From contig CM069449.1 of assembly GCA_035610835.1 (NCBI GenBank), positions 42,180,768 through 42,244,767 on the forward strand: DNA of 64,000 nucleotides, given 5' to 3'. The notes beneath the pieces are model-generated. The model was not told the origin of the DNA. It saw nothing but the letters and a program-made list of their open reading frames with translations, and did no database searches. The DNA is from Ophiura sarsii. Lineage: Eukaryota; Echinodermata; Ophiuroidea; Amphilepidida; Ophiuridae. Shown here piece after piece: positions 34,970 through 47,806 of the stretch; positions within the stretch are counted from its first letter, which is position 1, and the number at the start of each line of letters is the position of its first letter. The translations under genes and the position numbers were made by a program.

Positions 34970-36171
34970 CACTGAATTTTTTTTTCGGTTATCTGTACTA
35001 AAATAAATTAGTAAAAACGATGTCTGTTTCTACTATCTTAATATTAGTTCAAGCATTCTCTAACCAACTTATAAATTAGTTGACCATGTTAAACTAGTTT
35101 TTTAACTAATTAAAATTAGTGCAACAATTGTCAACATTTAATTCAGTGATGTTAAAAATTAGTTCAGTATGATAAACCAATTTGTTCTACTAATTTTTAG
35201 GGTCGCTCTACTAACTTAAAAATTAGTAGAAACGATGTCTATTTCCACCAATCTTGCTTAGTTCATTCGGTTGAACTTAAGATGGTCTACTCATTTTATA
35301 AATTAGTTAACCATGGTCTACTAATTGTGTGCAGTGCACGTGAAGCAAGCGTTGACTCCCGATTACCGAGCGAAGAAAATAGTTCAAAGATACGTAAAAT
35401 AATCTTAAATGTATGTCAAATCACAACATACTATGAAGCTTTTTTTCTACCATGCCTGTCATTTCTCCAATAATTCCGCTAACGGCCATCAAAGTTCGAA
35501 TAACATAGCGTGAACAACCAATACTAGAAAATCTTTGGAACAACAGTATCACGACATGCAATGAACTGAGAATTATGCTGTGGTCGGTACGAAAATTCAT
35601 GAATTAAAACTGCACATCACACACACTTCTGTCACAAAAATTGAACTGTCCAGAAGCATCTACATACGGTATTTATACTCTTTAAAAACAAATGATTTGA
35701 CATACATTTTGCATCATTTTACGTACCTTTGAGCCATTTTCGTCGCTCGGTTATCGGAAGTCAACAATCGATTCCCTTGTACTGAACAAAATGGCGGCTG
35801 CAACAGTCTGTTCTCGAACACAGCATCGCGGCGCTAAAGAGTTAGTTGACAAATTAGTTGCCAACAACTTCTACGAACATATGTTAGTCGCGGACAGTAT
35901 TTGTATTTTAGTTCGGTTGGTTATACGAATATTTAGAGCTAAACTAAGTTTACCGAGTCGCACTTAATTAGTTCCAGTGAATGCTCTTGGTAGAAGTAGA
36001 TTAGTTTGGATAGCTGAACCAATTTGGACATTACTATACGAAATAAAACTAGTTATCAATTAACGATATCCTACTGAAAGATTTGAAAGATTAGTTGCAC
36101 TCCCTGAACTAATCATTTTTACTAACATTTCTTAGTTCAGCATTGGCATTAACCGATAAATGTTTTCAGTG
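34970..36171. mobile_element. ~1.2-kb inverted-repeat transposon, TA-flanked, private to unit 1
   Basis: The ends CACTGAATTTTTTTTTCGGT and complement-of-AACCGATAAATGTTTTCAGTG pair imperfectly; TA lies at 34968-34969 and 36172-36173. Unit 2 lacks it (junction near 43400). The interior is packed with AATTAGTT/AACTAATT motifs. It also holds a foldback whose arms (about 35345-35430 and 35695-35795) share 'cgctcggttatcggaagtca' in complement. No transposase is present. Confidence 0.7.
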
Positions 36172-38549
36172 TAGTTAATTACTTTAGAGTAAAATTAACT
36201 TGAAAAAAATGATAACATCAATAGTAATGAATAGAACTGTGTAAGTGTGCCCAGGTCATATGGATGATGAGAAGGTACAGAGAATTTGGATGGTTTTCTA
36301 TTTAAATTATGAATAAAGTAAAGATGTCAAAATGAAACTAAATTTCCATACCAAATATTTTATTGTTATGAATGAAGAGATCAAGTGTCAATATCTGTTA
36401 GAGATTAGAGACTAATGACAATACCGGGATTAGTTTTACTTGAGTGATTCCATTGACAAACAATAGAGAAGGGTTTTTTTGAAAGGAAGTCAAAATTGTC
36501 AGACTACTCACCATAGGAGTATATTGGCTATAATGAGATTGATTAAATATTCATGAGCTATTTCCAATGGGAAATTTGTATGGGGATTTGAAGAAGGCAT
36601 AATTATGTTTTCTTCAATTCCATGGAATTGAATGAGCAGTTGTTGTAGGAAAAATGAATTTATTAATAACAAGAGGTTCAGCAACAATATGTATCAACTA
36701 ATCGTCAAATATTGCACTCCAAGTTTAATATTTGGGATGGTTTTGATACCATAACCAAGTGCGGTCCTAAGACTTTTGGTTGCTAGTGTATCAATTTATC
36801 TGTGACGCTGCTAAGGCCAACAATTTTTAAATCGTATTTTTTTTATTAAAAAAATCTTCTTCTTTTTTTCAGATTTTTTTTTTTCAGTTTTTTTTTCCAG
36901 ATTTTTTTCAGATTTTTTTAAAAACAGTTTAATTGGCATTGAATATTAAATTAAGTGTTTATAACATATATGTGCGGCTCTTAGAGTGATTTTAACTTCT
37001 TGTTGGCTGAACTTTGAGCTTCTGCTGGTAAAAGAAAATTAAAAAAAAATCCGCCCGCCCGCCCCTCCTCTCTGAAAGCTGTCGAGGACAACATAACAAT
37101 TTTTTTTTTTGGCCTAATCGCGTATAATGATATGAGTGTTTCATTTAACTTGTCAAGAATGACGTAGTTCAAGCTTGTTTCAAGCTTGATTTGATCTAAA
37201 TATTAGTCTCAGATTTGATATCGTAACTTTAAGCTTATTTGTCTAAATTGACCTTGCGTTGCGATTCTTATCAGAAATGTCTGTTTCTTCAAGTAATCGA
37301 GAAGATTTGAAGCACCAGGTTTATCTTCGGTCAACTTAGGTATTTATTTCTTCCCTGTTAATTGTTCACAGCTCCTTTACAAATCATGCAAAAGGAAGAT
37401 TATGATGATTATTTATATACGCAAGCTTTCCCAGTTACCGTTCCAAATCAAGCGCTGAGAAAAGGAGAGCGAATCAGGGATTCTATTAAATTTGGGATAG
37501 GAAAGTCCTATATATTTATACTATTAACGTACGTAAAAACGTCGTACGTTTGCATAATGCGACAGCGCCACGTTATGACTCTCAACGGAATGAAAGGAAT
37601 TTGTAGACTTGCAAAAAGTGAGGGAATTAATTCAAATACATAAATGAAACGTGAAGTAGCCTATCATGATATATTTCAGGCTTGTAAAAAACGTGCGTTT
37701 TATCATAACTTTCAAAACCGTACACTTTTAGGGAATTAGTTCCAACAATTCCGTGTAAACATCAATTAAGTCTATACCTGAAAGCAGACGACACAAACAG
37801 CGCCATCAACAATACGACACCTATCAAAGTTAAACAAAAGTAGTTTCAGCAGATCGGCAAGTTGAGTCGCCCCTGAGCGAATTCTTTTCCAAATAGCCGG
37901 TGACGCATGTAGTTTCAGCCTTCAGATTGACTTACATAGGCCTAGTTATTAGTCGCGTGCCATACACTTGTCGCGTGCCGAGAGTGTAGTAGTGGTGGGC
38001 AATTCGTAAAAACTACTTTCATCCGGCACTACTACTGTCAACCATTAGAGATGAGCAATAATGATAAACGTACACTTCCTCACAATACCTACATTTAAAA
38101 TTAGAAAACTATCGGGAAAAATAGACATAATTCGTAAAAAGTGACCCCAAGGATTTCCAGCACAAAATCATACCCCATGTTTAGGGATTTTTTGCAAAAA
38201 AACCCTACCCATTAGAGCGGCACATCCCCGTATACCGTATCAGGCGAGTACCCCCACCCCGGGTTTAGTCGACGAAAGAACAATCCTGTTCTACGGGCCT
38301 TCTACGGGCCTGACCCACTCATTTTTGTTCGAAATTAAAAACAATGATTGTATTTATTTTTAATTGGAAATTTGTTATTCTTTTTGGGAAATTGTCGAAA
38401 TGTTTTGAAAGGTTAGAAGGAATTTACACAACATTCCCGAAATGTTTGGAGAAAAAAACACCGCCCGACCAACGAACACTAGTCTAGCTTAAAGGTCCGT
38501 TTGCCCGTACAATGGGGTTTATTTTAGTACCGTTTTTTGTTAAGATTAA

Positions 38550-39239
38550 GGGGTGTGTGGACTCTCAGGTACAGCCTCCGTAAAACTACCGTAACTTCTT
38601 CAATATTCATTTAATCTTTATAAGTACAGTTTTTTGCAGAAAAGGGTTCAAGGAATCCAACCATGATAATGAAATTGACCATTTTAGAAGAAATTATGAA
38701 AAACACGTTTTTTGACCCATTTTAGGTTCTGCAAAGATAACTCAAAATATATGTTGTCAAATGTTATCATACTAGTTTCATGACAATCCTGATAACAATC
38801 TCCAGGGTTTTTATTTATGATTAATATCTTATTTATTTTTTGAGTTATGGACCAAAAAGTGCCAAAAAATGTGATTTTTTAACTTCCAAAATCATGAAAA
38901 TCACATTTTTGGGAAAAAAGTCACATTTTTCACGTCTATAAATCAAAAAATAAATAAGATATTTAAACACCCAAAAAGTACCCTGGGGAATGTTATCAGG
39001 ATTATCATGAAACTAGTATGAAAATTTGACAAAATATATGTTGAGTTATCTTTGCAGAACCTAAAATGGGTCAAAATAAGTGTTTTTTATAATTTTTTAA
39101 AATGGTCAATTTCATTATCATGGTTGGATTCATTGAACCCTTTTCTGCAAAGAAACTGTATACTTATATAAAGATTAAATGAATATTGTAGAAGTTACGG
39201 CAGTTTTACGGAGGCTGTACCTGAGGGTCTACACCCCCC
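38550..39239. mobile_element. 690-bp palindromic (foldback) transposon with TTAA target duplication
   Basis: TTAA lies at 38546-38549 and 39240-39243. The two halves are near-complete reverse complements, from GGGGTGTGTGGACTCTCAGG at the left to its complement at the right, with a short centre near 38890. Unit 2 has no insertion: its site reads 'aagagtaagagtgtatag' near 47499, one base from TTAA. TTAA duplication is typical of piggyBac-group elements; the interior encodes nothing. As RNA or single-stranded DNA it would form a ~330-bp hairpin. Confidence 0.85.
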
Positions 39240-39529
39240 TTAAGCGTGTATAGCTACGGATGTAACCCAATACATTATTAGCAATTGTACATAAAGCCAA
39301 CCAGCATAAACAACATACATTAACTGCAGGTGCAACATCAATGCGTGCAAATTGATTATTCTACTTGACAGCCCATTTGATATTTGAGAATCTGAGAATA
39401 TGAGTATTCATCGGCATCGGGCAATGACATTGGAAAGGGGTGGTATAGATTTATAACGCAGTAAAACTCGCCCTTTTCTTTAACACACTCCTCCGTGACA
39501 AGCTATAGCTGCATCGGATCTTACGTTAA

Positions 39530-39763
39530 CACTTTCCACGCGTCTGCAGACGACAATTCCAAATGTTCACAAAATGTTTCAAAAATGTCAAAATAATTGA
39601 ATTTCATAAACATATTTGGAATCACTATGAGATATTCATTAAAATAAGTACAAACATGTCTAATGTTGGTTCAGTAATCCTTGAGATAGACTTTGAAAGT
39701 TGGGAAAGGTTTCTGAAACTCTGTTTTTGAATTATGGTAAAACTAATAGCTGCGTGCAAAGTG
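39530..39763. mobile_element. CACTTTCCACGCG MITE with TTAA target (unit 1)
   Basis: Ends CACTTTCCACGCG and (imperfect) TGCGTGCAAAGTG flanked by TTAA (39526-39529 and 39764-39767). Just inside is the palindrome CGTCTGCAGACG. The family has at least seven full or partial copies in this window. It is shared with unit 2, so it predates the duplication. Confidence 0.8.
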
Positions 39764-40755
39764 TTAACATTCCCATTTTCTCAAACGCCATTACGCGACT
39801 ATGAAGAATTGCCTAGACGAGCAGTGCTTTACAACTAATTGAATTACACTAAACTTGAATAAAGCATCAGAGACCATTTACGTTTGACTTTTCTCGCACA
39901 GAGGAGATTAACATGAACATTTTAAAGGTGTAATGTTCAGATCACCTTTTTCTTTGGCTATGATTTTTTTTCACATCAAGATATTTTGATATCAGAAGAA
40001 TCCACATGTTTTTCTCACTATGTCTATAGAATCTTACAGGCTAAAATGTGGTGAATTACTGCCAAAGGTGATTAACCATGCACCCGTCAGTTTGTGTACT
40101 ACTCAATGGACACATTTCTTGCGACCTTGTGCTTCTAAAATAAGAACCATTGGAGTTATGCACTAAGTTATGCACCTCAAATTTTGGAATGCGACACTTT
40201 TAAGGATGACCTTTCATGTAAAATAGAAAACATCAAGTTGAAAATCGGGCCAGCAATCAGAACATCTACCTTTAAATTCCATTCATAAATTATCGTAGTA
40301 CGCAAAATCTGCCTTGTGATTGGCCAATAACAACTAATAATAAGCAACCACGACGATGTAAAGCCGTAGTCTGATTGGTCCATATTACGCAAAACATCAT
40401 AACAACTTTGACTGGCAGTTAGGTCAGGGGAATCCCCCGATAATATGAAACAGCTGGTCTCCATTAAAGTATATTCAAGGCGTACTCAGCGATAATATAT
40501 ATAATCGTTTCTACGATTCTTCTTTATTATCACAGCGACCAAAAAACCACCCTGTTCTACGAGCCCGACCATTTAAAAACAATTGTTAGACAATTCTTTT
40601 TTCGATTTATTCATTTTCTTTTTTTAAATTTCTTTGGAGAAAAAATTATTTAAAAAAAGAAAAATTCTTGAAAAATTCCTCAAACGCCCGAATTTGTGTG
40701 AAGAGAAATCGCCCGACCGACCTGAGAGGTTCATTTGCCCGTCAAACAGAGTTTT

Positions 40756-41020
40756 TTAGTCATTAGTTATATTAGTGATTAGTTATATTAGTGATTAGTT
40801 CTATTAGTCATTAGTTCTGTTAGTGATTAGTTCTATTAGTGATTAGTTCTAATAGTCATTAGTTCTATTAGTCATTAGTTCTATTAGTCATTAGTTATAT
40901 TAGTCATTAGTTCTATTAGTCATTAGTTCTATTAGTCATTAGTTCTATTAGTCATTAGTTCTATTAGTCATTAGTTCTATTAGTCATTAGTTCTATTAGT
41001 CATTAGTTCTATTAGTCATA
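40756..41020 (+). repeat. 16-bp minisatellite, expanded only in unit 1
   Basis: The unit ATTAGTTCTATTAGTC is repeated about 16 times with a few variants (TTATATTAG, GATTAG) near the left end. At the homologous place unit 2 has one copy (48992-49007), and the preceding ~90 bp is also missing there. This fits either expansion in unit 1 or a collapse and deletion in unit 2. Confidence 0.9.
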
Positions 41021-41263
41021 CAATTCCCACGCAGTTATGACCACCTTGACTCTCCTAAATGTCAGTTCCTTTATGTTATGTTTTTTATTTTTACAGAAGT
41101 CATTACTGAATCAATGTTGAAAGAAAGGATGGAACGTCATAGAAAACAATAAATTGAAGTAGTGTCCCATATTAACGACCGTGTAGAGGCATCAGATATC
41201 AGGCTAACAAATGGGTCGATGAAATATCAGTTTCAACTGCGCGTATTCAGCAATTTGCGTTAA

Positions 41264-41668
41264 AGGAAGGGTCCCGCAAGCACAACATTGAGCATTATTT
41301 GTTAGACAAATAATTATCAAGCCGGAATTACGTAATTATATAGAACAAAACACCATACTAGTCACAAAAATGAATAAAAACAGCCATCACTCAACATGCA
41401 ATTTTTAAAATTCGCGGCGATCGAATGTCCCGGTGTCGATGACGTCATGGGTATCGGTGCTCAAATTTGCGCATGTGCATTGTATAACTATGACATCATC
41501 GACACTGGGACTTTTGATCGCCGCGAATTTTAAAAAGTGCATGTTGAGAGATAGCGGTTTTTATTTGTTTTTGTCATAAGTATGGTGTTTTGTTCTAACA
41601 AAAGTTGGGCTCGATAGTTATGTTTCTAACATTATAATGTACACTTTTATGCTTGCGGGACACCTCCT
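41264..41668. mobile_element. 405-bp palindromic transposon with exact TTAA empty site
   Basis: The left end AGGAAGGGTCCCGCAAGC pairs with the right end GCTTGCGGGACACCTCCT. Inner arms continue (e.g. 'aaattcgcggcgatcgaatg' at about 41408 and its complement at about 41515). TTAA flanks both sides (41260-41263 and 41669-41672). Unit 2 has the unoccupied site with a single TTAA at 49248-49251 in 'gcgttaagcaggg'. Non-coding. Confidence 0.88.
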
Positions 41669-42928
41669 TTAAGCAGGGAAATCATACCCCGTAAATGATT
41701 TTCTGTAAAAAACCAATAAATATTTAACTTTTGCAAACATTTTGTAAATTTAAATGTTTCTTATAATCTTTTTACAAACTGTTTAAAAAAAATGGTATCC
41801 TATACTCTAACGATAACCAGCATTTTTGAAGAGCTCGAAGCTTTATTTTATCTTATATATAGTCAAACACGGTAAAATATAGGGACATTTAACCTTGATA
41901 ATCGCTGATGATTCACCATGTTTGCCTAAGAAAACAATTTTTAATGTTTTAAAGTGGAATAAATGTAGCAAGAATGTTTATGGACTACGTGTTTGGAAGA
42001 ACTATTTCATTCTTGACTGTGCAAAAAACAAACAGAATTCGACAATTCTGATTGGTCAAAGTTTGGAGGCCCCATATTCACTGTGAGGAACCATGTGCTC
42101 TCAAGTTGCTAAAGAGCGAGAACAATAGGAGACACCAGTGTTGTACCTAGGATTTGGAAGTAGGGTTCCTCGAAAATTGCCAATTTGCTGACAAAAGCAC
42201 GGTAACTAAACTGACAAATAGTGCGCAGCACGCACACATTTGCTAATTTATACCTTCTTGGCCATATTGATGTACAGTTTGGCTTTGAACGAGAACATTT
42301 ATTGCGCTTTCTCCTTTTCTCCTCTTTTCCCCTAAATTTCCCCCCCTCCCCCCCCCCCCCGCCCCCCCCCCCCCCCCCCCCCAAAAAAAGGGCACATTAG
42401 CTGCCCCCACGGTAAATCCAGCTTATTATTACGTCTGGATGTTCGTCCTTAACCTTCCTAGTTTGGTAAATCCTTATATGTCAGCTTTGCATAAACCATT
42501 TGTGTACACTTCTACCGAGATAATTTGATAACTGGACGTTCAATATTCAATTGTACCGCAGGCGTGTTCTAAGAAGGATATACAGTTGACCTGGTGAAAA
42601 AGCTTACCTTTTAAACTGAAGTAAACATCCACATGCTCATCTTTTTTGCAGAACGCAATACGTAGCAAGAGTCACTGAAATAAGACAGATATCCGTCATA
42701 GTTAACACTTTCCACGCGGCAGTCGTCTGCAGCTGCAGACGACAGTTAGTTCCAACATTCCACAAAATGTTTTAGAGATGTCCAACAAATGATTGCAGCA
42801 AATTATTGTATCATTGTAAAGATTAACACTTTCCATTGATGTACAACAAACACATTATGATCATGCAGCGAAATGTACGAACATTAGGCAATTGCATTTT
42901 TTTAGGGGCTTATTTTGTTTATCACAAG

Positions 42929-43159
42929 CATTGGCGTAGCCAGGGTCACTTGTCAGCGTGTGGGGGGGGGGGGCAAAGGGTATTGTCTCCTTTCTCCTTT
43001 CTCCTTTCTGTCCGTTTCCTTTCCTCTTTTATTTTTGTCTCCTATTCTCCATTCCTTTGCCTTCTCGATTTTCCTTTGCCTTCCCGATATTCCCGGTCAA
43101 AAAAAAATAGAGGGGGGGGGGAACTCTGCCCCCCCTCCCCCAATCTGGCTACGCCACTG
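42929..43159. mobile_element. hAT-like MITE with 8-bp target duplication
   Basis: Ends CATTGGCGTAGCCAG and CTGGCTACGCCACTG are inverted repeats; the flanking 8-mer ATCACAAG is present at 42921-42928 and 43160-43167. The CA(G/T)TG start and 8-bp duplication are characteristic of hAT transposons. The interior is a G-run, pyrimidine-rich tracts and a second G-run, with no transposase. Confidence 0.85.
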
Positions 43160-43475
43160 ATCACAAGCACACCACACTAGTACACTAGCAACCACAAGTA
43201 TTATGGCACTTTGAAAGCCGCAAGTTGAGAGAAAACATCGGGAATCCATTGGACTAATGTATTAGCTTTTTGGTACTCTGAGGTTATAAAATTAATGGAA
43301 AGTTCTTAAAACTTTGTTTTAAATGAATTTGGGATATTCTTGATCCATTATTATTTCAATGGAACATATTTATAACAAGTGATTTAAGTTTTTTACATTG
43401 ATTAATTTAGAGTAAAATTAACTTGAAAAAATAATAACATGAACAATTATGATAAAATGAATAGAACTGTGTAAG

Positions 43476-43853
43476 CTGCTTTCGAGATGTGGTGTTGGAG
43501 GCGTATGCTTCGTATCGTATGGACAATGAGAAGGACCAATGCCAGTATCATTGATGAAATAGGGGTGTCTAAACGACTTCTTCATGCTATCAACACCCAA
43601 ATGCTGAGCTACTTCGGCCATATCTCACGTCGCAAGGGTAATAACCTGGAGAAGATGACCATGCAAGGCATGATTGAAGGGAAGCGTAAGAGAGGCAGAC
43701 CTCGTTCCCGGTGGATTGACCAAATAAAGTTGATTACTGGACACCCGCTCTGTGATTGTTACTCCTTTGCTGAAAATCGTTATTTGTGGCGTAGTATCTG
43801 TAAGGTCACGAGCTGTCAGTCATGACAGGACCGAACCAACCAACCAACCAACC
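43476..43853 (+). mobile_element. 5'-truncated RTE-like LINE, 3' end
   Basis: 43487-43825 encodes about 112 residues typical of the extreme C terminus of LINE endonuclease-reverse transcriptases: W-R-R-M-L-R-I-x-W-T near the start, R-R-T-N-A-S-I, L-S-Y-F-G-H-I, then K-R-G-R-P-R-x-R-W-I-D-Q-I. The open frame stops at 43823-43825 and is followed by a short 3' UTR and an ACCA tail ('gaaccaaccaaccaaccaa'). The homologous point of unit 1 (36243-36245) is uninterrupted ('gtgtaagtgtgccc'). The fragment therefore begins at 43476 with AAG repeated on both sides (43473-43475, 43854-43856). The endonuclease and RT catalytic domains are missing, so it is inactive. It inserted after the segmental duplication. 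Clade assignment is from motif recognition. Confidence 0.85.
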
Positions 43854-44126
43854 AAGTGTGCCCAGGTCATGTGGATGAGAAGGTACAGAGAATTTGGATG
43901 GTTTTCTATTTAAACTATGAAATTAAATATTGCATATGTCCAAATGAAACTAAATTTCCATCCCAAATATCTTATTGTTATGAATAAAGAGATCAAGTGT
44001 CAATATCTGTTAGAGATTAGAGACGAGTGACAATACTGGGATTAGTTTTACTTGAGTGATTTCATTGACAAAAAAATAGAGAAGGTTTTTTAGAGAAAGT
44101 CAAAATTGTCAGACTACTCACTATAG

Positions 44127-44468
44127 ATGAGGTGACCGTTGTTTACATCAGTAGTGTTTACAAATTGATTAGCGCCTGGTCTAAAGACATGCTAGAGGTA
44201 CTAGTCCATGACTACTGCATACATACTATTCGAAAACAAAACACACATCACTGAGCGCCAATTTTAAAAGCATATGCCCTTATGGTGCGTACGCATACTG
44301 CAGGACAACCAGATTTAGTACCTGGTCTCTCACTGTGCTTAGGGATGCAGACCATGACTGCACTATACACCGTAAGCATTGTAAGTAATGATCAATCAAG
44401 TGTGAATTAAAGCACATCCCCTATAGGTGCGCACGCATACTGCGGCACTACGTCACCGGTCACACCAT
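44127..44468. mobile_element. 342-bp inverted-repeat element, 6-bp target duplication
   Basis: Ends ATGAGGTGACCG and complement CGGTCACACCAT are imperfect inverted repeats. CTATAG lies at both sides (44121-44126, 44469-44474). The unit 1 empty site is CCATAG at 36511-36516. No ORF. The superfamily is undetermined. Confidence 0.75.
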
Positions 44469-45025
44469 CTATAGGAGTAGCCTTTAAATTAAGATTGATT
44501 TAAATATTCATGAGCTATTTCCGATGGGAAATTTGTATGGGGATTAGAAGAAGGCATATGTTTTCTTCAATTCCATGGAATCGAATGAGTAATTGTTGTA
44601 GGAAAAATGAATTTATTAATAAGAAGAGGTTCAGCAACATAATGCATCAACTAATCCGGGAAACTTATCGTCAAATATTGCACTCCAAGTTTAATATTTG
44701 GGATGATTTTGATACCATAACCAAGTGCTGTCCTAAGACTTTTTGCTAGTGTATCAATCTATCTGTGACGCTGCTATCCCGTATAGTGTTTCATTACTTG
44801 TCAAGAATGACGTAGTTCAAGCTTGATTTGATCTAAATATTAGTCCCAGATTTGATATCGTAACTTTAAGCTTATTTGTCTAAATTGACCTTGCTTGCGA
44901 TTCTTATCACAAATGTCTGTTTCTAGATATACGCAAGCTTTCCCAGTTACCATTCCAAAACAAACGCTGAGAAAAGGAGAGCACATCAGGGATTCTAATA
45001 GATTTGGGATAGGAAAGTCCTGTTA

Positions 45026-45603
45026 CTAAACAAGTCAAAATAAATAAGTCCCCCCTGGGTAATGTGAATGTTTCTGGAAAACAGTTCCTTAACCTGTTAT
45101 GAAATGTAGACTAAAATGTTACACATTTAATGTGCAATAAAGATTCACCCAACAGTTAACCTTCACCTTGAAGTGCTGCCATTTATTAAATTGATGACCA
45201 ATAAAAAATGACACTTTCTTGCATGAAATTTTAAACCCATGACAAATTGAAACACCTGGTTGTTACCTGTTAGGATAAACATTCGAAGGAACTGTTCATG
45301 GTTGAATGAATAACATCAATTGAAGGTGTATAATCACTTGGAGTACACTTCAGGTCCATACATTTTATCAATTGGTCCAATCCCTATGCAAGAAAGTGTC
45401 ATTTTTTATTAGTCATCGAATTTAATAACATGGCAGCATTTCAAGGTGAAGGTTAACTGTTGGGTGAAACTTTATTGAACATTAAATGTGTAACATTTCA
45501 GTCTACATTTTACATTTTGTAACAGGTTAGATGCCTAACTGTGTTCCAGAAGAAGAAAAAATCACATATCCCGGGGGGGGGGACTTGTTTCTTTTGACCT
45601 GTT
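45026..45603. mobile_element. ~580-bp foldback element, private to unit 2
   Basis: The left part 'aacaagtcaaaataaataag' + CCCCCC matches the right part GGGGGG + 'acttgtttcttttgacctgtt' in complement. Long inner arms also pair ('cattcacattacc'-type ends aside, e.g. 'ggttaaccttcacctt' region at 45157-45225 with 45395-45460). The target duplication is not clear. Unit 1 reads straight through here. Confidence 0.7.
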
Positions 45604-45735
45604 ATCAAGGTATTATTCAGAGTTCAGAGTTTTTATTCACCAAACATATATAATCAAGCACTAAATGAAACAAGGAAAATGGTGGGCTGACCAAGTAAGA
45701 GCACAGCTCGTGAGGCCTTGGCTACTTAGCTAAAC
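45604..45735. other. Additional unit 2-specific sequence, origin unclear
   Basis: 'ttcagagttcagagtttttattcac...cgtgaggccttgg' has no counterpart in unit 1 and resembles the antisense 3' end of a LINE (A/T-rich start, then a conserved-looking GC-rich part). Not identified. Confidence 0.35.
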
Positions 45736-45983
45736 GTCGTACGTTTGCATAATGCGACAGCGCCACGTTATGACTCTCAACGGAATGAAAGGAATTTGTA
45801 GACTTGCATAAAGTGAGGGAATTAATTCAAATACATAAATGAAACAATGAAACGTGAAGAAGCCTATCATGATATATTTCACGCTTGTAAAAAGCGTCTA
45901 GCACGTACGTTTATCATAACATTCAAAACCGTACAATTTTGGGAAATAGTCCCAACAATTCCGTGAAACTTCAATCAAGTCTA

Positions 45984-46760
45984 GGGGAAGGTGAGGTAAT
46001 GGCGGACACATTTTGTCAGAGAGGTATAACACACATATAACAATAAAAATCATGTAAACACAAAGCACTGTGATGGTTCTACCTTTTATCAAGTTTTTAT
46101 CAACTCATCATTTTGAAATTCGAAGCTACGACGCAATAAAAAAAATGGCGTCGTCCGGCATTACCCCACACTCTGGGGTAATCCCGGGCCGTATTTTTCA
46201 ATGGCAGCCCTCTTTTTATTGGAATACAGTATTTCAATGGGAGTTTAAAAATACCCTTTTTAAAAGTGTAGCAGAAATCAAAGAACAATGTCACATATTT
46301 ATATGGTCAACAACTATTACCGATTTATGATGTTAAATTGACCACGCCCATATTGGTTATACCATGGAAACGGTACATGTCCGGGATTACCCCAATCCAT
46401 GTACAATGTATGGGCACATCCTCTCTTATTATTATGCTCATCATTGTGACTCCGAATTCATTTTTTTTTTATCAGAAGGTATCATACATTAAATAAAAAA
46501 ATAATAAGACTTTGTTTTCCTTGATGTAGAAATACTAGTTTCAAAGAGAAAGTAATGCACCAAAATATCAACTTGCCCAAAAAGTGATTTTTGTAATTCT
46601 CGCGAGAATTTGCGAGACAACCATCCCATTTAGGTTTTGTGTGATGTCAATGGAGAGGCACCTAACATCATAGGGTGGCTAAATACCACCTTCTTTCACC
46701 TGCCTTTAGATACAGCCCTGTCCGCGATTACCCCGCGTCCGCCATTACCCCACCTTCCCC
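45984..46760 (-). mobile_element. Non-autonomous TA-element, copy 2
   Basis: Same element as 18167-18954 but with the interior in the opposite orientation; TA lies at 45982-45983 and 46761-46762. Unit 1 lacks it (TA at 37773-37774 in 'aagtctatacctg'). The internal GGGGTAATnnCGGAC motifs are conserved. A 15-bp duplication ('tatacctagggagtc') adjoins the right end. Confidence 0.82.
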
Positions 46761-47806
46761 TATACCTAGGGAGTCTATACCTAAAAGTAGACGACACTAC
46801 AAACAGCGCCATCAACAATACGACAATCATCAAAGTTAAACAAAAGTAGTTTCAGCAGATCGGCAAGGTGAGTCGCAACCCTGAGCGAATTATTTTCCAA
46901 ATAGCCCAGGTGGTACCCCATGTAGTTTCAGATTGACTTATATAGTTATATTAGTCGCGTGCCATACACTTGTCGCGTGCCGAGAGTGTATAGTGGTGGG
47001 CAATTCGTAAAACTACATTCACCCGGCACTACTACTGTCAACCATTAGGGATGAGCAATAATGATAAACGTACAATTCCTCACAATACCTACATTAATTC
47101 ATAATTCGTAAAAAGTGACCCCATTATTAGGATTTCCAGCACAAAATCATACCCCATGTTTAGGGATTTTTTGCAAAAAAACCTACCCATTAGAGCGGCA
47201 CATCCCCGTATACCGTATCAGACGAGTACCGCCCCCCGGGTTTAGTCGACGAAAAAACAATCCTGTTCCACGGGCCTGACCCACTCATTTTTGTTCGAAA
47301 TTAAAAACAATGATTGTATTTATTTTTAATTGGAAATTTGTTATTCTTTTTTGGAAATTTTCGACATGTTTTGAAAGGTTAGAAGGAATTTACACAAAAT
47401 TCCCGAAATATTTGGAGAAAAAAACACCGCCCGACCAACGAACACTAGTCTAGCTTAAAGGTCCGTGGGGTTTATTTTAGTACCGTTTTTTGTTAAGAGT
47501 AAGAGTGTATAGCTAGCTACGGATGTCGTAAGCATTTGAAACCCAATACATTATTAGTAATTGTACATAAAGCCAACCAGCATAAACAACATACATTAAC
47601 TGCAGGTGCAACATCAATGCGTGCAAAATTGATTATTCTACTTGACAGCCCATTTGATATTTGAGAATCTGAGAATATTCATCGGCATCGGCATCGGGCA
47701 ATGACATTGGAAAGTGGTGGTATAGATTTATAACGCAGTGAAACTCACCCTTTTCTTTAACACACTCCTCCGTGACAAGCTATAGCTGCATCGGATCTTA
47801 CGTTAA

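Larger units (their letters stand above)
33698..42063 (+). repeat. Segmental duplication unit 1
   Basis: Begins at 'tggaggccccata' and ends at 'ctgattggtcaaagtt'. The same order of sequence recurs in 42064-49825, which starts at the very next base with 'tggaggccccat' and ends 'ctgattggt'. It is a direct, head-to-tail duplication. Shared landmarks include 'ctctcaagttgctaaagagc', 'cttgtcgcgtgccgagagtg' and 'gatcacctttttctttggct'. Unit 1 carries private insertions at 34970-36171, 38550-39239 and 41264-41668 and an expanded 16-bp repeat. No protein gene was recognised in it. Confidence 0.9.

Noticed and set aside
40756..41020. 16-bp repeat as a regulatory array
   Set aside because: Simple minisatellite reduced to a single copy in unit 2; no evidence for function.
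42109..42384. Gly-rich ORF
   Set aside because: Created by a poly-G/C tract; no homologous frame in unit 1.
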